64,000 bases of DNA from Halocafeteria seosinensis (Eukaryota > Sar > Bigyra > Bicosoecida). The stretch covers positions 48,871 to 112,870 of the forward strand of contig LVLI01000040.1 of assembly GCA_001687465.1 (NCBI GenBank), in the 5' to 3' direction. Below are positions 33,901-46,300 of this stretch, in pieces. The translations under genes were made by a program, and so were the position numbers. Numbering within the stretch: position 1 is the stretch's first letter; every line of letters starts with the position of its first letter. A model generated the notes under the pieces. That model worked only from the letters and a program-made list of their open reading frames with translations. It searched no databases and was not told the DNA's origin.

Positions 33901-36900
33901 GTTCTGCAACAGACTCATTGCACAGCAAAGAATTAACGGTGCCATCATCCATACCTGCCAACGGGTTAGTTACATGATTTGATCCCGGTGGTGCTTGCCA
34001 CACTCGTTTTATCCAATGCCAACATCGGGGCCAACAGTGTTTTGGGGGAGATTTCTTCAATAGCGCAGCTTCATGCATATCTTCCCTTTCTTTCTTCTGC
34101 CATTCGCTATCCTTGCTATAAACTTGGGTAATTGCATGGTGAACTGCGTGCATGGCAGACTCAATGACGGGGTCAGCTGGGATCAAAGGAGCCGATTCAT
34201 CTTCCAGCTGAGGAGAAACATGTGTGTACGATTCGCTCCTCACGTGACTACCACTCCTGCCCGCCGCACGCATACTAGAACGGATCAACGCATTCGCTGT
34301 ACTTAATTTCCGCAGCCTACGTTGATCCGCTGCTTTTGCAACGCTTGGCGATGGAGGATGGAGGAAAGTCGACTTCCTTCCTCCTTTAAACCTCTTCTTG
34401 TAATACTTCCTCAACCAAGTGGTCAGCATACCAACCACAAGCGTACTTGCCAAGAGGGGTCCAAGGGCAATCAAGAACAACGCCCACTGCCAACTCTCTG
34501 ATTCACGCTTTATAGTCTGCCGGTGAATCAAGCCAGAAGTGAGAACGTCCATGTCGTCTCCTGTTCGAAGACTGTCAATCAGCGAAGCGGAAAGCAATGC
34601 ATTCTCACCAGCCCCGTTGACGGTAGCTAAAGAATGATTCAAGCAATATCGGGTTAGCATAGACGCACCAGACGCTCCCCCAATGAGATGCTTACTGTGA
34701 ATGAACTCAGCGTGGGAACCAATACCAAATAACGATGTAGCCTCACGAGAAGCTTCTTTAAAGTCTCCCAACTTTACCGCAGTCTGAACTACGGTACTGG
34801 CATCTTCATTATATTGGAAGAACTCCACATCGTTAGCAATCTCGAGAGCAGCTGTTTCGACGAAAACATCCTTGCTCTCTCGAACAAACTCCCTCTCGAA
34901 GCCTCCATGGTCACGGTCGGTCTGTAAAACACCTCCATGAGAAGCGCCGACGAGAATACTTGGGGGCCTTACTATCGCGTCGAATTTGTTGCTCGATTGT
35001 CCTGCTGATGTAAACAGCGACGATTGGGTGATCGATCTCCTAGGAAAATTGGTCAGGCAACCACTCGAAGTACATATACTTCGCTGCACAGCCCGTGTAT
35101 CCTTACTCAAGGCACCTTCCCCTTCGGCAAGGTTGATATCTTCAGTTAGAGCAGGATTGTGCGCTGTGGAAAACGCAAGGAACCGCGACAGGCTGACCTG
35201 CCGAGTTTCGACGCTATACATCGAGCGTAAAGGGCCCTCGCTGACTACTAATCGGTGAGGCTGATCATAGTCGTTGATGCTGATCTCGAATGGAGACGTG
35301 TTATCGAACGGTGAGCGGGTGCTGAAGTGGATATCGACGTTCCCCAGGAGTTGGTTAAACGCTGCCAGGGTAAACTCCACATGGCCCAGCCGAGTAAACG
35401 AAGAATCGAGATTCGTGGTGAGATTTCGGAAGACCCGTGAGCTCTTTGTTTGTTCATCGGGGGAAATTCTTGAATCATCCGTTTTCTGTAACCACTGCTG
35501 TGCAACGAAATTCCCCAGCGCGCTGAACATCGAGCTTCCATTAAGTGGTTCCGGCTGAACACTTGCAAATCCAAGGCTGATTGTCCTACCTCCGGGGATG
35601 AACGTCCGCCTCTCACTTCTCCCCGCAGCAACTGCTGTGTCGAACGAGCGCGACAACGCACTACTGGGGGACCACACGGCATACGTGTAGGTCCACCTAC
35701 TCGAAAACATAGAGTCCACTACCTCCTTGGAAGGAGCCCCCTGAAACATCGAAGACTTCAATGAGTTACAGGCGGTCGTGTCTAAAATCTCAGAAGTTTC
35801 CCTCCGGAAGTGATTAACAGATCCAAACCACGGAAGCGCCGAGAGGTCTAACGAACTCTCCGTAGATGCTACTGGCTGACTCCGTAGGAACGTCACATCT
35901 CTGAAGCTTTTGACTGTGTCCTGAGCGTCAGCAGGGGCATCAGCATCCTCAAAAGCATCTCTAGCGACCGGGTCAATAAGTTCGCCAACGAGCAGATCCG
36001 TCATTAGGTCAATTGGTGACTTGTGCCAAGAAAAGATCCCGACAAGTGACGCTGAAGATGGCATATTGTTTCCTGACTTGACAAACAGCACCTCAGTCTC
36101 TTGTACTGAAGGGTACAAAACATACTCAGTAACATAGCCGTCAGTCTCATCCGCTTCCCTACGTATCAACAATGATAAGCTTCCTAGGATTGACTGAGAC
36201 CATGCACCAGCTATCATAGAAGAGTTACCTACACCAGGCGCAACACCGTCACCCTTGCTACTCAGTTTCGCCGTATCAAGTGATACAGGCTGAACCGCTA
36301 CATATCCCCCATTCTCCGTATCTCCCCACACCGTGCCGCCGCTGGCATCACTCCCAAGACCGACATGGTTGAATGCAGAGATTACTTCAATAAATCCCAA
36401 ACAAGTAGCCGCCTTCATTCCAGTGGACTGCAACAGTGCTTCTGGAACATCCGTCAAAGCGCTGAGGAAGTCTTCCTTCGACTGAGTGGCGAACACGTTG
36501 CGACGATACTCTTCCCTTTCATGTTTTACTTGTTCTGAGAATGCTTTCTCATAGTGAGTCTCCCTGTCAAACAGCGTCGGAGGTGCCAGAAAGTGAATAC
36601 TATGGACATCGGCGGTGGCAGTGGTACCGATGTGACGCAAATGAGCGGTGTGAATCACCTCACGCGACCCAAGTGCGGAGGCACAGCTAGCGACCCTGTA
36701 CGAAACGTCATCCGTGGCTCTGCCCCATGTTGAGGAAGAAACAAACGTCAAGAACATTGTAAGCGCAAATGTAACTAGCAGTAATATAATTGAATGAGGT
36801 TGAAGTCCCCCAAGCGTCATGCTGGTATCTTCTCCCCGCTCACCCTTACCACTCTTTTCCATTCGAGCTGCGAAACCGACATTTTCCTGCGATTTGATGA

Positions 36901-38986
36901 TGCGCTGCCCCCACCGCAAGATGCGGAAATCGGACTCGTGGTCTTTCGGGAAAAGCTGAACTGCCAAATGCATGAGCACTATCACGCTAAAGCACACCAC
37001 AGCGATTGTCAAAAGTATTGCAGCTGTCATCTGACTCTGGATGTACCCAATTACTTCCGTTCTTGGTGTTCCGATGAAGAAACCCCAATTCGGAAGGAAG
37101 CGCTCCAGCTCCGAGGAGTAACCAGCTAGTTTGTTGGGACCAAACGCTGCATCAGCAGCGTCCTTTGCTAGGTTCACGACGGATATGGTTGATTCTTTTT
37201 GCACAGGCCAACCACGAAGGGACGCCACATGAAACGCGACCACCGCCTCTCCTGCAGCGTCATCTGAGCCGTAGGGATTCCGGTAGTATGAAGCTGTGCT
37301 CGCCCCCGAGGGATCCTTGTCGTTGCCTATTGGCCAGAAGCTGAGGGATCCTGGTAGCAACTTCCCGAAATATCGACTACTAGTTAACATCTCCTTCAGG
37401 TTCGGCAAGTACGATCGTAAACTGCTCTCAGAATTTTGTGCGTATTCAGCAAGTTTAGGTTGGGAACAAAGATCTATGGGATGATAATTAGGGTTCTCAT
37501 CAGCTGAAGAATGGGCAGCAACCTCCGACACATGTTTCCACGCGTTCTTTTCAACGTCCCCCTGGCTGGATTTGTCGCCCCCAATTGCGGTGTTTGACTC
37601 CAAGTCGACAATTCCGAAGCAGCCCCCATCTGAAAGAGCATACCCCGAACCAGTGAAATCACTCGAGCTCTTGTCTCCGACGCCAGAAATGGCTAGAGCT
37701 GCCATTGCTTTTTCCGCAAATATGGATGTATCGATTGCCATAGCAGCAACCTTCAGTGTCGCGTCAGTATCATTCGGGGCGAGCATCGGCAACATAAGAA
37801 TGGCCACCTGCTCTACTGTCGCCGAGCTACTTACCATTGGGAGCTTTTTTGTCTCCGCGGCACTGAGGACATTCCAAGAAGGGCGAAATGCTACGTCTTT
37901 TGGCAACCGCTGTCCATCAATGTCCTTGGTTAATCTTTCGATATATCCTGTTCTAACCCATAAGTCTTCTTCACTGAAATCTTCCACACAGTGCTCGTTT
38001 GGACAGTATATTTGACCTAGTCGGGTTGTCCGCAAGCCTTCTCGATGCAAAGCGTACTTGCTTGGATTGTCACTAAAAGAAGAATCCAAAGAAACAGACG
38101 GCCACCACTGGTACCTCCACCTCGAAAAGGAATAATCACTCTGCCCTTCGCAACAGGCTGTCCACTCAGTCGCTTCGCAAGCCCGCACACATTGCGGAAG
38201 ATAATCATAAACCGCTGGCCATCCAGACGAGTCGTCCAAAAGCGATGAAGCACCATACATGCGGCCCGTCCCCACGTCCCACACTTCCATCCACAGCAAA
38301 GCTTCATCCTCAGCGACCTGTTTCCCCAAGAATGAACGAAAGGCCGACCACTGTTTTTCGATAGTATCTCGTAGGCCTTGGCTGTCCTCAGCGTATTCCT
38401 CTAACCTTTGCATTTGCCCTGTTGAGTGCTCTAAATCTGATAGAAGGCGAGATGCAAGGTCTCCCTTAAACGCATACTCAGCCGCAGTGTACCGAATTTC
38501 CTCCGTTCCTAGCTGAGCAGTAATATTCATCATATTGCCCACCGTTGTGTCAACACTTAGGATACTCCCAGTCACTCCTATAGCGGATACTAAGAATGCT
38601 CCCCAGAATATGACGAATGGTACAGTAGCAGTTTTCAGTACAGGTTCCATCCATTCTGGTATTGTGAACGAGCCTCCACATTTGTACCACGCGGGTTTGC
38701 ACTTGTTCTCGCCCCACTCCGCCTGTTGTTCTTCAGACTCGGGAGTTGTGCTGTCATGTTGCTGTTTCGATTCATTGGGGGTACCCGTCTCACTTGAGGT
38801 ACGAAGAGGATCCTCTTCCTTGTCCGAGGCACCTTCCTCATCCACTCTGGATTCCGCAATGGAGTCCAAGTCATGAGAACTGACCGCTGTAGAAGAGTGT
38901 TTCAGCGCAGCAGGAGGCGTCGATGACCCATTCGTGCTCTGATGAGCATTATTATCCCTCGCCTTTTGGGTATTCACGTTGCTCAT
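30913..38986 (-). CDS. Giant receptor-channel A: two ectodomains fused to a two-repeat voltage-gated channel
   Basis: Three exons (38986-32193, 32125-31945, 31881-30913; introns 67 and 63 bp) give 2647 aa. Residues 1-117 are cytosolic and disordered. TM1 (about 118-142) is followed by an ectodomain of about 510 aa that ends in NWGFFIGTPRTEVIGYIQ before TM2 (652-676). TM3 (729-750) starts a second ectodomain of about 745 aa, closed by TM4 (1496-1523). After a 240-aa cytosolic stretch comes channel repeat I: S1 about 1765-1789, a basic S4 with LVRPFYTVLRVPPLRRSLQ, pore ILSATGENYDD, and S6 near 2165-2186. The linker has a canonical EF-hand loop (DLDGNGLIDRYE) at about 2213-2224. Repeat II has S4 (LPVLRLFSVIHSTRRLVFG), pore LVMEGEQWHV and S6. 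Two repeats with a linker EF-hand is the TPC1 layout; the N-terminal receptor half is unlike any TPC I know. Role inferred: ligand- and voltage-gated cation entry. Confidence 0.85.
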
Positions 38987-40391
38987 GGCGGCGGTCGGTC
39001 GCTATACTTCCCGTCCACAGGCACAGGGGAAAACAAAGGGGGATCCCGGCCAGTGTTGGCGGTCCTCCGTTCAAGTGCCTACTTTCACCGCGAGGGACCC
39101 AGAAATTGCACCAATACAAAACTGACTGAATAAATCCCGATATTTCGAGGGCGGATGAACCCTCACACGACCTTGTGGAATCGGTGAGCGAAAAAAGGCG
39201 GTGGCGAACACACCCCAGCGAGACGAGCTCGCACCTATACCGCTTTCGAAGCCTGCCGCAGCGTACCGTTGGGAAGGATCTACGTCCTCACCGGATGTTC
39301 GGCGTCCTGTGCATTTCGCTGTTTACTACGCATGCGGCATAATCAACACACAAGTCGAACGAAGTCTTCCGGAACCACCACCACCAAGAAGGAGAAAGAA
39401 ACTACGAGTCCGGGACTGTCCGGGATCCCGGACAATCGCGTCGCAAGTTTCGTGGGTCATGACTCAAGAAGAAATGGAAGAAGTGCGTATCTTGCGGCGC
39501 CCACAGATTTTATTGATGCCCAGAAGTATGAAGGAGCGGTCTCATTATGCTTCATCTCGAAGTGAAAGCTTCCGAACTTGACCTTGTTGACTGACTGGCA
39601 GCATTCCAGCCGCCCGCATTTGCATTTGACTCGCTTAATAAACAGAATCGTAATTTTCAGCGAAGCCATAGAACTTGTAATGGTCAGTTTCAATTTTGAG
39701 TGCATTCTTGTAGTACAACGATACAAACGGAAAGCGCAAGGCGTAGCCATGTCACCAATTGAGCTCAGTGGAGTTGCGATGTCGCCTTCCGACAACGTCG
39801 ACCACACAGAAACGCTGTTGATTTTGACCGATCAAGAGCAGCCGAGGGGTCAAATGATATTCGTGTGCTAGTTTGGAGGCCGGAAGCCTTAAGGGTTTAT
39901 ATACACTTCCCAAACGACATGTGTAGGTTGGAGTATCCACCACCCGTATTGCAACAAGGAAAGCAGCACGTACATACATACGTCTTGCTGGTACATCCTA
40001 AGTAGATTACCAAATTATCTAAACAAAGCAAACAATGGAGCCTCCTGTCTATTCGTCATCTCGAAACCTTAGACCTAGGACGTTGCAACTAATGTGTGGA
40101 CACTCCATAAGCTGTCACCATTATGTACATAGTACGTATAACGACTCAACTCCTCTGTATTAGCACTCAGATCTTCAAACTTGGTTTAAGAGCATCCTGT
40201 CAGCCAACGTTAAGCGTCTTCGGGTATAGCACCTCAAGGAACCTATGGGCGGGTACCGCGGCTAGCTGCAGCAGAAGATTCCATTTCTATGCACGTTCAA
40301 GGATCTTTCTGTTTCATGAGACAAATTCGGAGTCGGTTTTTTGAGAGGCAATCCGCAATCCAAAACAAATCCCACTAATTGATGCAGTAAG
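38987..40391. other. Intergenic between the two receptor-channel genes
   Basis: A 1.4-kb gap holds the channel A promoter and the channel B 3' flank. A plus-strand frame at 39201-39581 has no recognisable domain. A short internal repeat encoding GVAMSP twice lies near 39746-39786. I see no gene here. Confidence 0.45.
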
Positions 40392-43300
40392 CTACTCTGC
40401 AGCCTCTTCATCCTCGTCATCGAAGAGTTCTTCTTCCAATTCGCGCTCATGCTGTCTCCTGGCTTGCTCCAACTCCTTCTTCTCTACCCCGGAAAACGTA
40501 TCGCAAAGAACTCCAATGAATAAATTAGTGAATAGCAGTCCATTGACCGTGACAAAGAGTATAAAGAATACCAGAGGCACCAGAGAATTCCGGGCGTCTG
40601 CTGCAGCGTACGAAACCACATGCCATTGCTCCCCTTCCATGATCAGGAAGAGGGTGAGCATTGAGGTGGCGAACGTGTCGAAATTTACATCGTCCTTGCC
40701 GTAGGTGTCAGCACTCAATCTTCGATATTGGCCCCCAAATAGCCAAACTCCAAAGATTGAAAAAATAAACATTGTTAAGAAAATGAGAACGGTAATATTC
40801 ACGAATTTCTTCCCTTGCTTTAGTAACCCGAACACGAGCCGGCGAGTGGAGTGAATCACCGAAAACAGACGAAGCACAGGAAGTGTGACGGCAACGCGCA
40901 TCCCAACATTTACTGCGAAAGTATACCGGTCGTTATGCGCAACCTTATTATCTCGTTGTTCAACTCCAACAAAGCTTGTTGCAAAAACGATCAAAATAGA
41001 AAGAAGGACAACGATTGTATCAAAACGATTCGCGGAGAGCTGGTAATTGCTTCTTGCATCTATGTCCTGCTCCTCTTCTTCTTCATCCAGATCGTCCGCA
41101 TCCGTAACTTGGCCGCCTTTCATTTCACCTGAAGCACGTCGGTTAGCCATAGCTTTGCTAACATTCTTGTATCGCCTTCGGCGCTTTCCGAACCAGAATT
41201 CCGAAAACCCGGATGCCAAGATATGAAACACCACCTCAAAAGCTTGTAGAAAAGAAAAAGCGCCCATGACTGGATCGGCATATGAAGTGAGACGCGTGCC
41301 CAAAAGCATAACGGTCCACGTGTGCACCAGGACAATCTGCTCAGTACACTCGTCAAACATACAAACTTACTACGAGACAACAACGAGCACTTAGGGAGCT
41401 TACCACCAGAGCGACATCATCGTAGCGGAGCGCCATTTCATTATTGTAGAAGCGATATAGAAAGTCCCGAAATGAGTACACATAGGCGGCCAAATGTAAC
41501 TGCCGAATGCTCTGGGAGAGTAAAGAGCTTGTGCCCCTAAAAAACATATCACTCCTATAAGCCCCCTTCTCGAAATCAAAGCCGCTGCATAAATTTCGAA
41601 AACTTTACGGAGACCGGCAATGGAGTACTTGCGACTGCGTCAATAACTTACAAGTCTACAGCAAGGTGTTCACAAAGGTAAACAAATTCCGTGGCACTCA
41701 ACTTGTCATTGAGGTCTGCGTAGTGAGCTCTCTTTATGTTGCACGCCTGAAAAAAACCCTCATATTCGTAGCGGTCAATAAAACCATTACCATCCAAATC
41801 AAGCATCGAGAATGCGACTAGCGGGGCGAACCGTCGTCTCCTAGTGACCCGGCGTGCGCGGTGGTCATACGACTCACTGAACCTGCTCTGGAAACTGACA
41901 AGTAGTAACGCGGACATGATGAACATGCCTAGCAAGGATAGAATAACCAGGTACGGCCGGTAAAAACCACCAAGAAAGCCACCATCATCTGCAGGATCTC
42001 TGTCCGGGTATGTAATGTCGTCGTAGTTCTCGCCCGTTGCAGACAGAATAAAGATAGTATACCAGCTAGACTGAAAGTTTGTAAAGCCCCTGCCTAGCGC
42101 CGGTAAGGCAAATTCTTCTGTTTGGTATGGAGCAATCCCTGGATTTGAGCCAGCTACGGAGACAGCCTTGCTTTGAGTTCGAAACAGCTGAAAATCAGTG
42201 TTGTCCTCAAGAGCAACGGCTTCATCTCGCGACGCAAACGGGAACGACTGCATGGGATTTGGCGGTTCTCCACCGACAGGGTCGTCGCCGAGGTCTGTGT
42301 AGTCGCTGAACAACGCTATCGACAAAGACGCGATAACAATGGTGAACACGATAAACAACGTGAACGTTCTTCTCGCCAGGAGAAAGGTGCTACCCAACGC
42401 TTGAATAGAACGCCTGAGTGCTGGGATCCTTAGTATAGCATACACAGGGCGTATCAGAACAGTAACCGGCAATATCGTCGCGGACCTCCCAGTTCTATAG
42501 TCAACGCCCAATCTGACGAGAAAATCGAGTAAGATTCCTGTGAAGAGGATCAATCTCACTATAAACAGTTTGTGATAGGTGCTCGATTTCTTGGCTCTTG
42601 AGTTTGCGATAGAGAGTCGTTCCGAGGCGTTTCGGTTTTCTGCTAGCCCGTCTTTGTCAGACTTAAGGACATTCAGTGGGTTATTCGACACCGTTGCCTC
42701 TGAAGCAAACTGCTTTGCTTCTTCATTGGTGTTGCCACCGTTAACCATTCTTGCTTCAAGACTTCCCCCACGAGTGGTACCGCGTTTAGACTCATATCCA
42801 ATAGAGCCTCCTATAGTGCCTTCACCAGCCTGCGATACAATTGATGACCGAGCAGCTTTCTTGCTATATAGAGACTTGAATTTTTTCCTAACTCCTTTGG
42901 CATAAACGAAAAGCAAATTATCTAGACCGAGCAGAAGTAAGATAAAGAACTCCGCCAGTAAAAGCTGCGATCGCAGTTTACTCACCAGTTCAGCCGGCCG
43001 AGAAGCACTAAAAGTTCCCCAAGCTCCTGCATTTACGGCGGTCCATCCTTCACGACCATCTACGCTCTGCTCGACTGGAAGCTGTCCCGCTCCCTCTAAC
43101 CCGATGCCGATTTCAACCTCGATATCCTGCGGGCTGGTATTCGGGGCATCCGAGGGTAAAATATTTGCATATTCTCCCCCTGAACTGGGCATAGCGACAA
43201 CAACTGAAGCGTCATCTAATTGTCCTCCTTCCACAACGGTGCCGCTCGCTTCAAAGAAAGCTAGTAATAGGAGGGCCGCAACGACGAGATAAACAAAAGA

Positions 43301-46300
43301 GGTATAGGCCGTAGTATAGAATAAGCGATGAAACGTTTCAGCCTTGAAACGCCCTTCTCTGTCTAGGATCACGACCTCTAGAGCATGCCTGTCCGACGAG
43401 TACATGTGGATGAATTCTCTTGCCCGTCTAAAGAGTGAATTCTCCCAACAGATATCGGCTGTGGAACTAACAGTTTTATGGGAGGAAAACAGGGATTTCT
43501 TGTGGTTCGCCATAGGATTGTTCTGGCTCATGCTGTTTTCGTCCTTCCTACGATTATCCAACACATCTCGTTGGACCTCCTCTGATAAGCCGGCAAGAGG
43601 GTTTCGCACGTGCTCCGAATCTAACCGAGGTGACCAGAGGCGCGAAATCCACATCCACATTCGTTCTTTGCTATCACGGGGCCCATCATGTTTCAATCTA
43701 GCCGCCTCTTGGATGTCGCTGTACTGCCATGCATCCCAAAGGGAATTTCGAGCATAAACACTCGATACGTGCTGATGCACAGCTCGCATGGCAGCTTCGA
43801 TAGCAGGATCGCGTGGAATCAAGGGCTTGGAGGCATCGTCAGTTTGAACACGCAGCGTATGAGACTCAGAGGTGTCTGGGGGCTCGCTCGAGGCTGCTTG
43901 CCCCATCACTTTCCGACTAGCCTTCCATAACAGCGACGCTCTTTTCCACTTCCTCAAGCTTGCGCGATCCGAGAAAGAACAGTTGGAATTGTTTCGAAAC
44001 GAATTGGTCCCTTTCGAGGAGGCCGACATTATGCTCTTACTGGAAGATGCTCTTTGAGGCGGTTTCATCAGTCGTTTGTAATAGCGTCGCAACTTCGTAG
44101 TAAGAATTCCAGACAAGAGGGTAGCCGCCAGGAGCGGACCCAGTGCGATGAGGAAGAGGGCCCATTGCCAACTGATGGATTCCCGTTTTATGGTCTGCCA
44201 ATGGACTAATCCACTACTTACCACGTCCAAATCATTGCCCATGCGAAGAGAATTACTAAGCATTGTACCAACGAAAGCGTCCATATTTTCTGTTCCTACT
44301 GTTGTGCCACTCGATTGATTCGAGCACAAGCGTATAACCATACCGGTACCACTGGCCCCTCCAATAACATGCCTGCTGTTAATGTATTCAGCATGCACCC
44401 CAGCTCCGAAAAGTGCAGTCCGCTTAGATTCAGGGGATGTCAGTCCGGCCAACTGAGCAACAGTTTGCATGACTGACGTCGCATCAGCAGCGTATTGGAA
44501 AAAGTCGATATCATTGGCAATTTCCAACGCAGCAGTTCGCACATACACGTCATCACTGCCTCGCACAAACATTCGTTCGAATGCGCCGTTCTCAGAATCT
44601 TCCTGCAGCACTCCCCCATGGGACGAACCAAGCAGAATGCTCGCAGGCCTAACTATGGCATCAAATCTGTTAGGTTTACTGCCAGCTGAGGAGAACAACG
44701 GAGACTCACTCGTGCGGCGCTGTGGAAAATTAGTTACACAGCCAGTATCAGAGCATAGTGTTGCTTGGAGCTGAGTTGTTGTCTCTTGCAAAGCACCAGC
44801 AGCATTGCCAAACGAGAACCCATCAACCAGGGAAGGATCGTGAGCGGTGGAAAATCCCAGATACCTCGGAACACTGACTTGCCCTGCATCCACACTATGC
44901 ATAGCCCGCAATGGTCCTTCAGTAGCAACCAAACGGTGTGGCTGGTCGTAGCTATCAATGCCTATCTCGAACGGAGATGTATTATCAAACGGAGATTTTG
45001 TGCTAAAGTGCACTGGTACGTTCCCCAACATCTGGTTGAAACCACTGAGACCGAAATCCGCATGGTAGACAGCGAAGAGTTCAAAGTCTGGAGAGACACT
45101 CATGTTCTCGGCCAACCTGGAGCTTCCATCAATATGCATAGGGTTGGGCCTTGCTATAACCTCCATCGCATCTTCCCAGTGCGTAGCAATAAATCGTTCA
45201 AATCCTCTAAACACGAGCGTTCCATTCGTTGCCCTAGCGTGGGCTTCTCCAGACGCAAGCGACATTGTTCGCGAACCTAGCGTAAACGTACGCGTCTCGT
45301 GACTGCCAGATACAATAGCGTCCGGCATATTGATGTCGCGCTGTGGTTCCGGAGACCAGACGCTATAAACATACGTCCATGTCCCACTGAACAAAGAGCG
45401 TCGGAAATTCGCTGGGGACGCCGTGGGGAACGCTCCCGTGACTTCACATACACTATCCGAAATTGGGGTCTTAGGGTGATCGGAATAGTGCTCAAATATC
45501 GAAAACCATGGATACGACGGTAGCTCTATTGGTTTGTCCGTCAAGCCGACTAGTTGTGTCCGAATCATTGCTTGCTGGGTCAAGGCCTCAACGAACTTGC
45601 GGGAAGCAGGCGGGCTTTGAACTTTATCTATGGCTGCGACTGAGGTAGGGTTTACTACTCCGATTACAATCAAGTCTGCTGCCAGGTCGATGACTGACTT
45701 ATGCCAAGAAACAGCGAGATCAACGTCAGATACGCTACGAGCAGACCCTGAATCAGTTACGTAGTCAGCAGAGCTCTGCACAATATGAGGATACAGGACA
45801 TACTCCCTGACCACATTCTCCATTCCTTCTGGATCCAGCTCTGAGCGTACCAGAAGAGACAGACATCCTATCATCGGTTCCTGCCACGCAGATTCAATCC
45901 TACTTGTATTTGCATATAGGATCCCTTCGCCATCTACCTCTAGATTTCCTCGTTTCTTCATCTCTTCCGTTGAAAGCGTGACGGGCTGAACCGCTGCGTA
46001 ACCGCCTTGGCGACCTCCATTCCACACAGTACCCCCAAGGGCGTCAGTTCCTATCCCCAGGTGACCAAATGTAGACGTGACCTCGATGAAACTGAGAGAG
46101 GCAGCAGACTTCATGAACTCGGATTGTATCACGATACTAGGTACAGAGACGAGAACGTCAAGGAAATTGCTTTTGTCGCCTTGCGCGGCCAAAAACGCTG
46201 ACTGATGGTACTCTGCGCGTTTTTCCCGAGTTTCTCGCGAGAAAGCATCCTCCGATTCAGAATTATATTGAAAGAGAGAGGACGCAACGAGGAAGTGTAT

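Noticed and set aside
39201-39581. Plus-strand open frame of 126 codons between the receptor-channels
   Set aside because: No domain and no supporting exon; it overlaps the likely channel A promoter.
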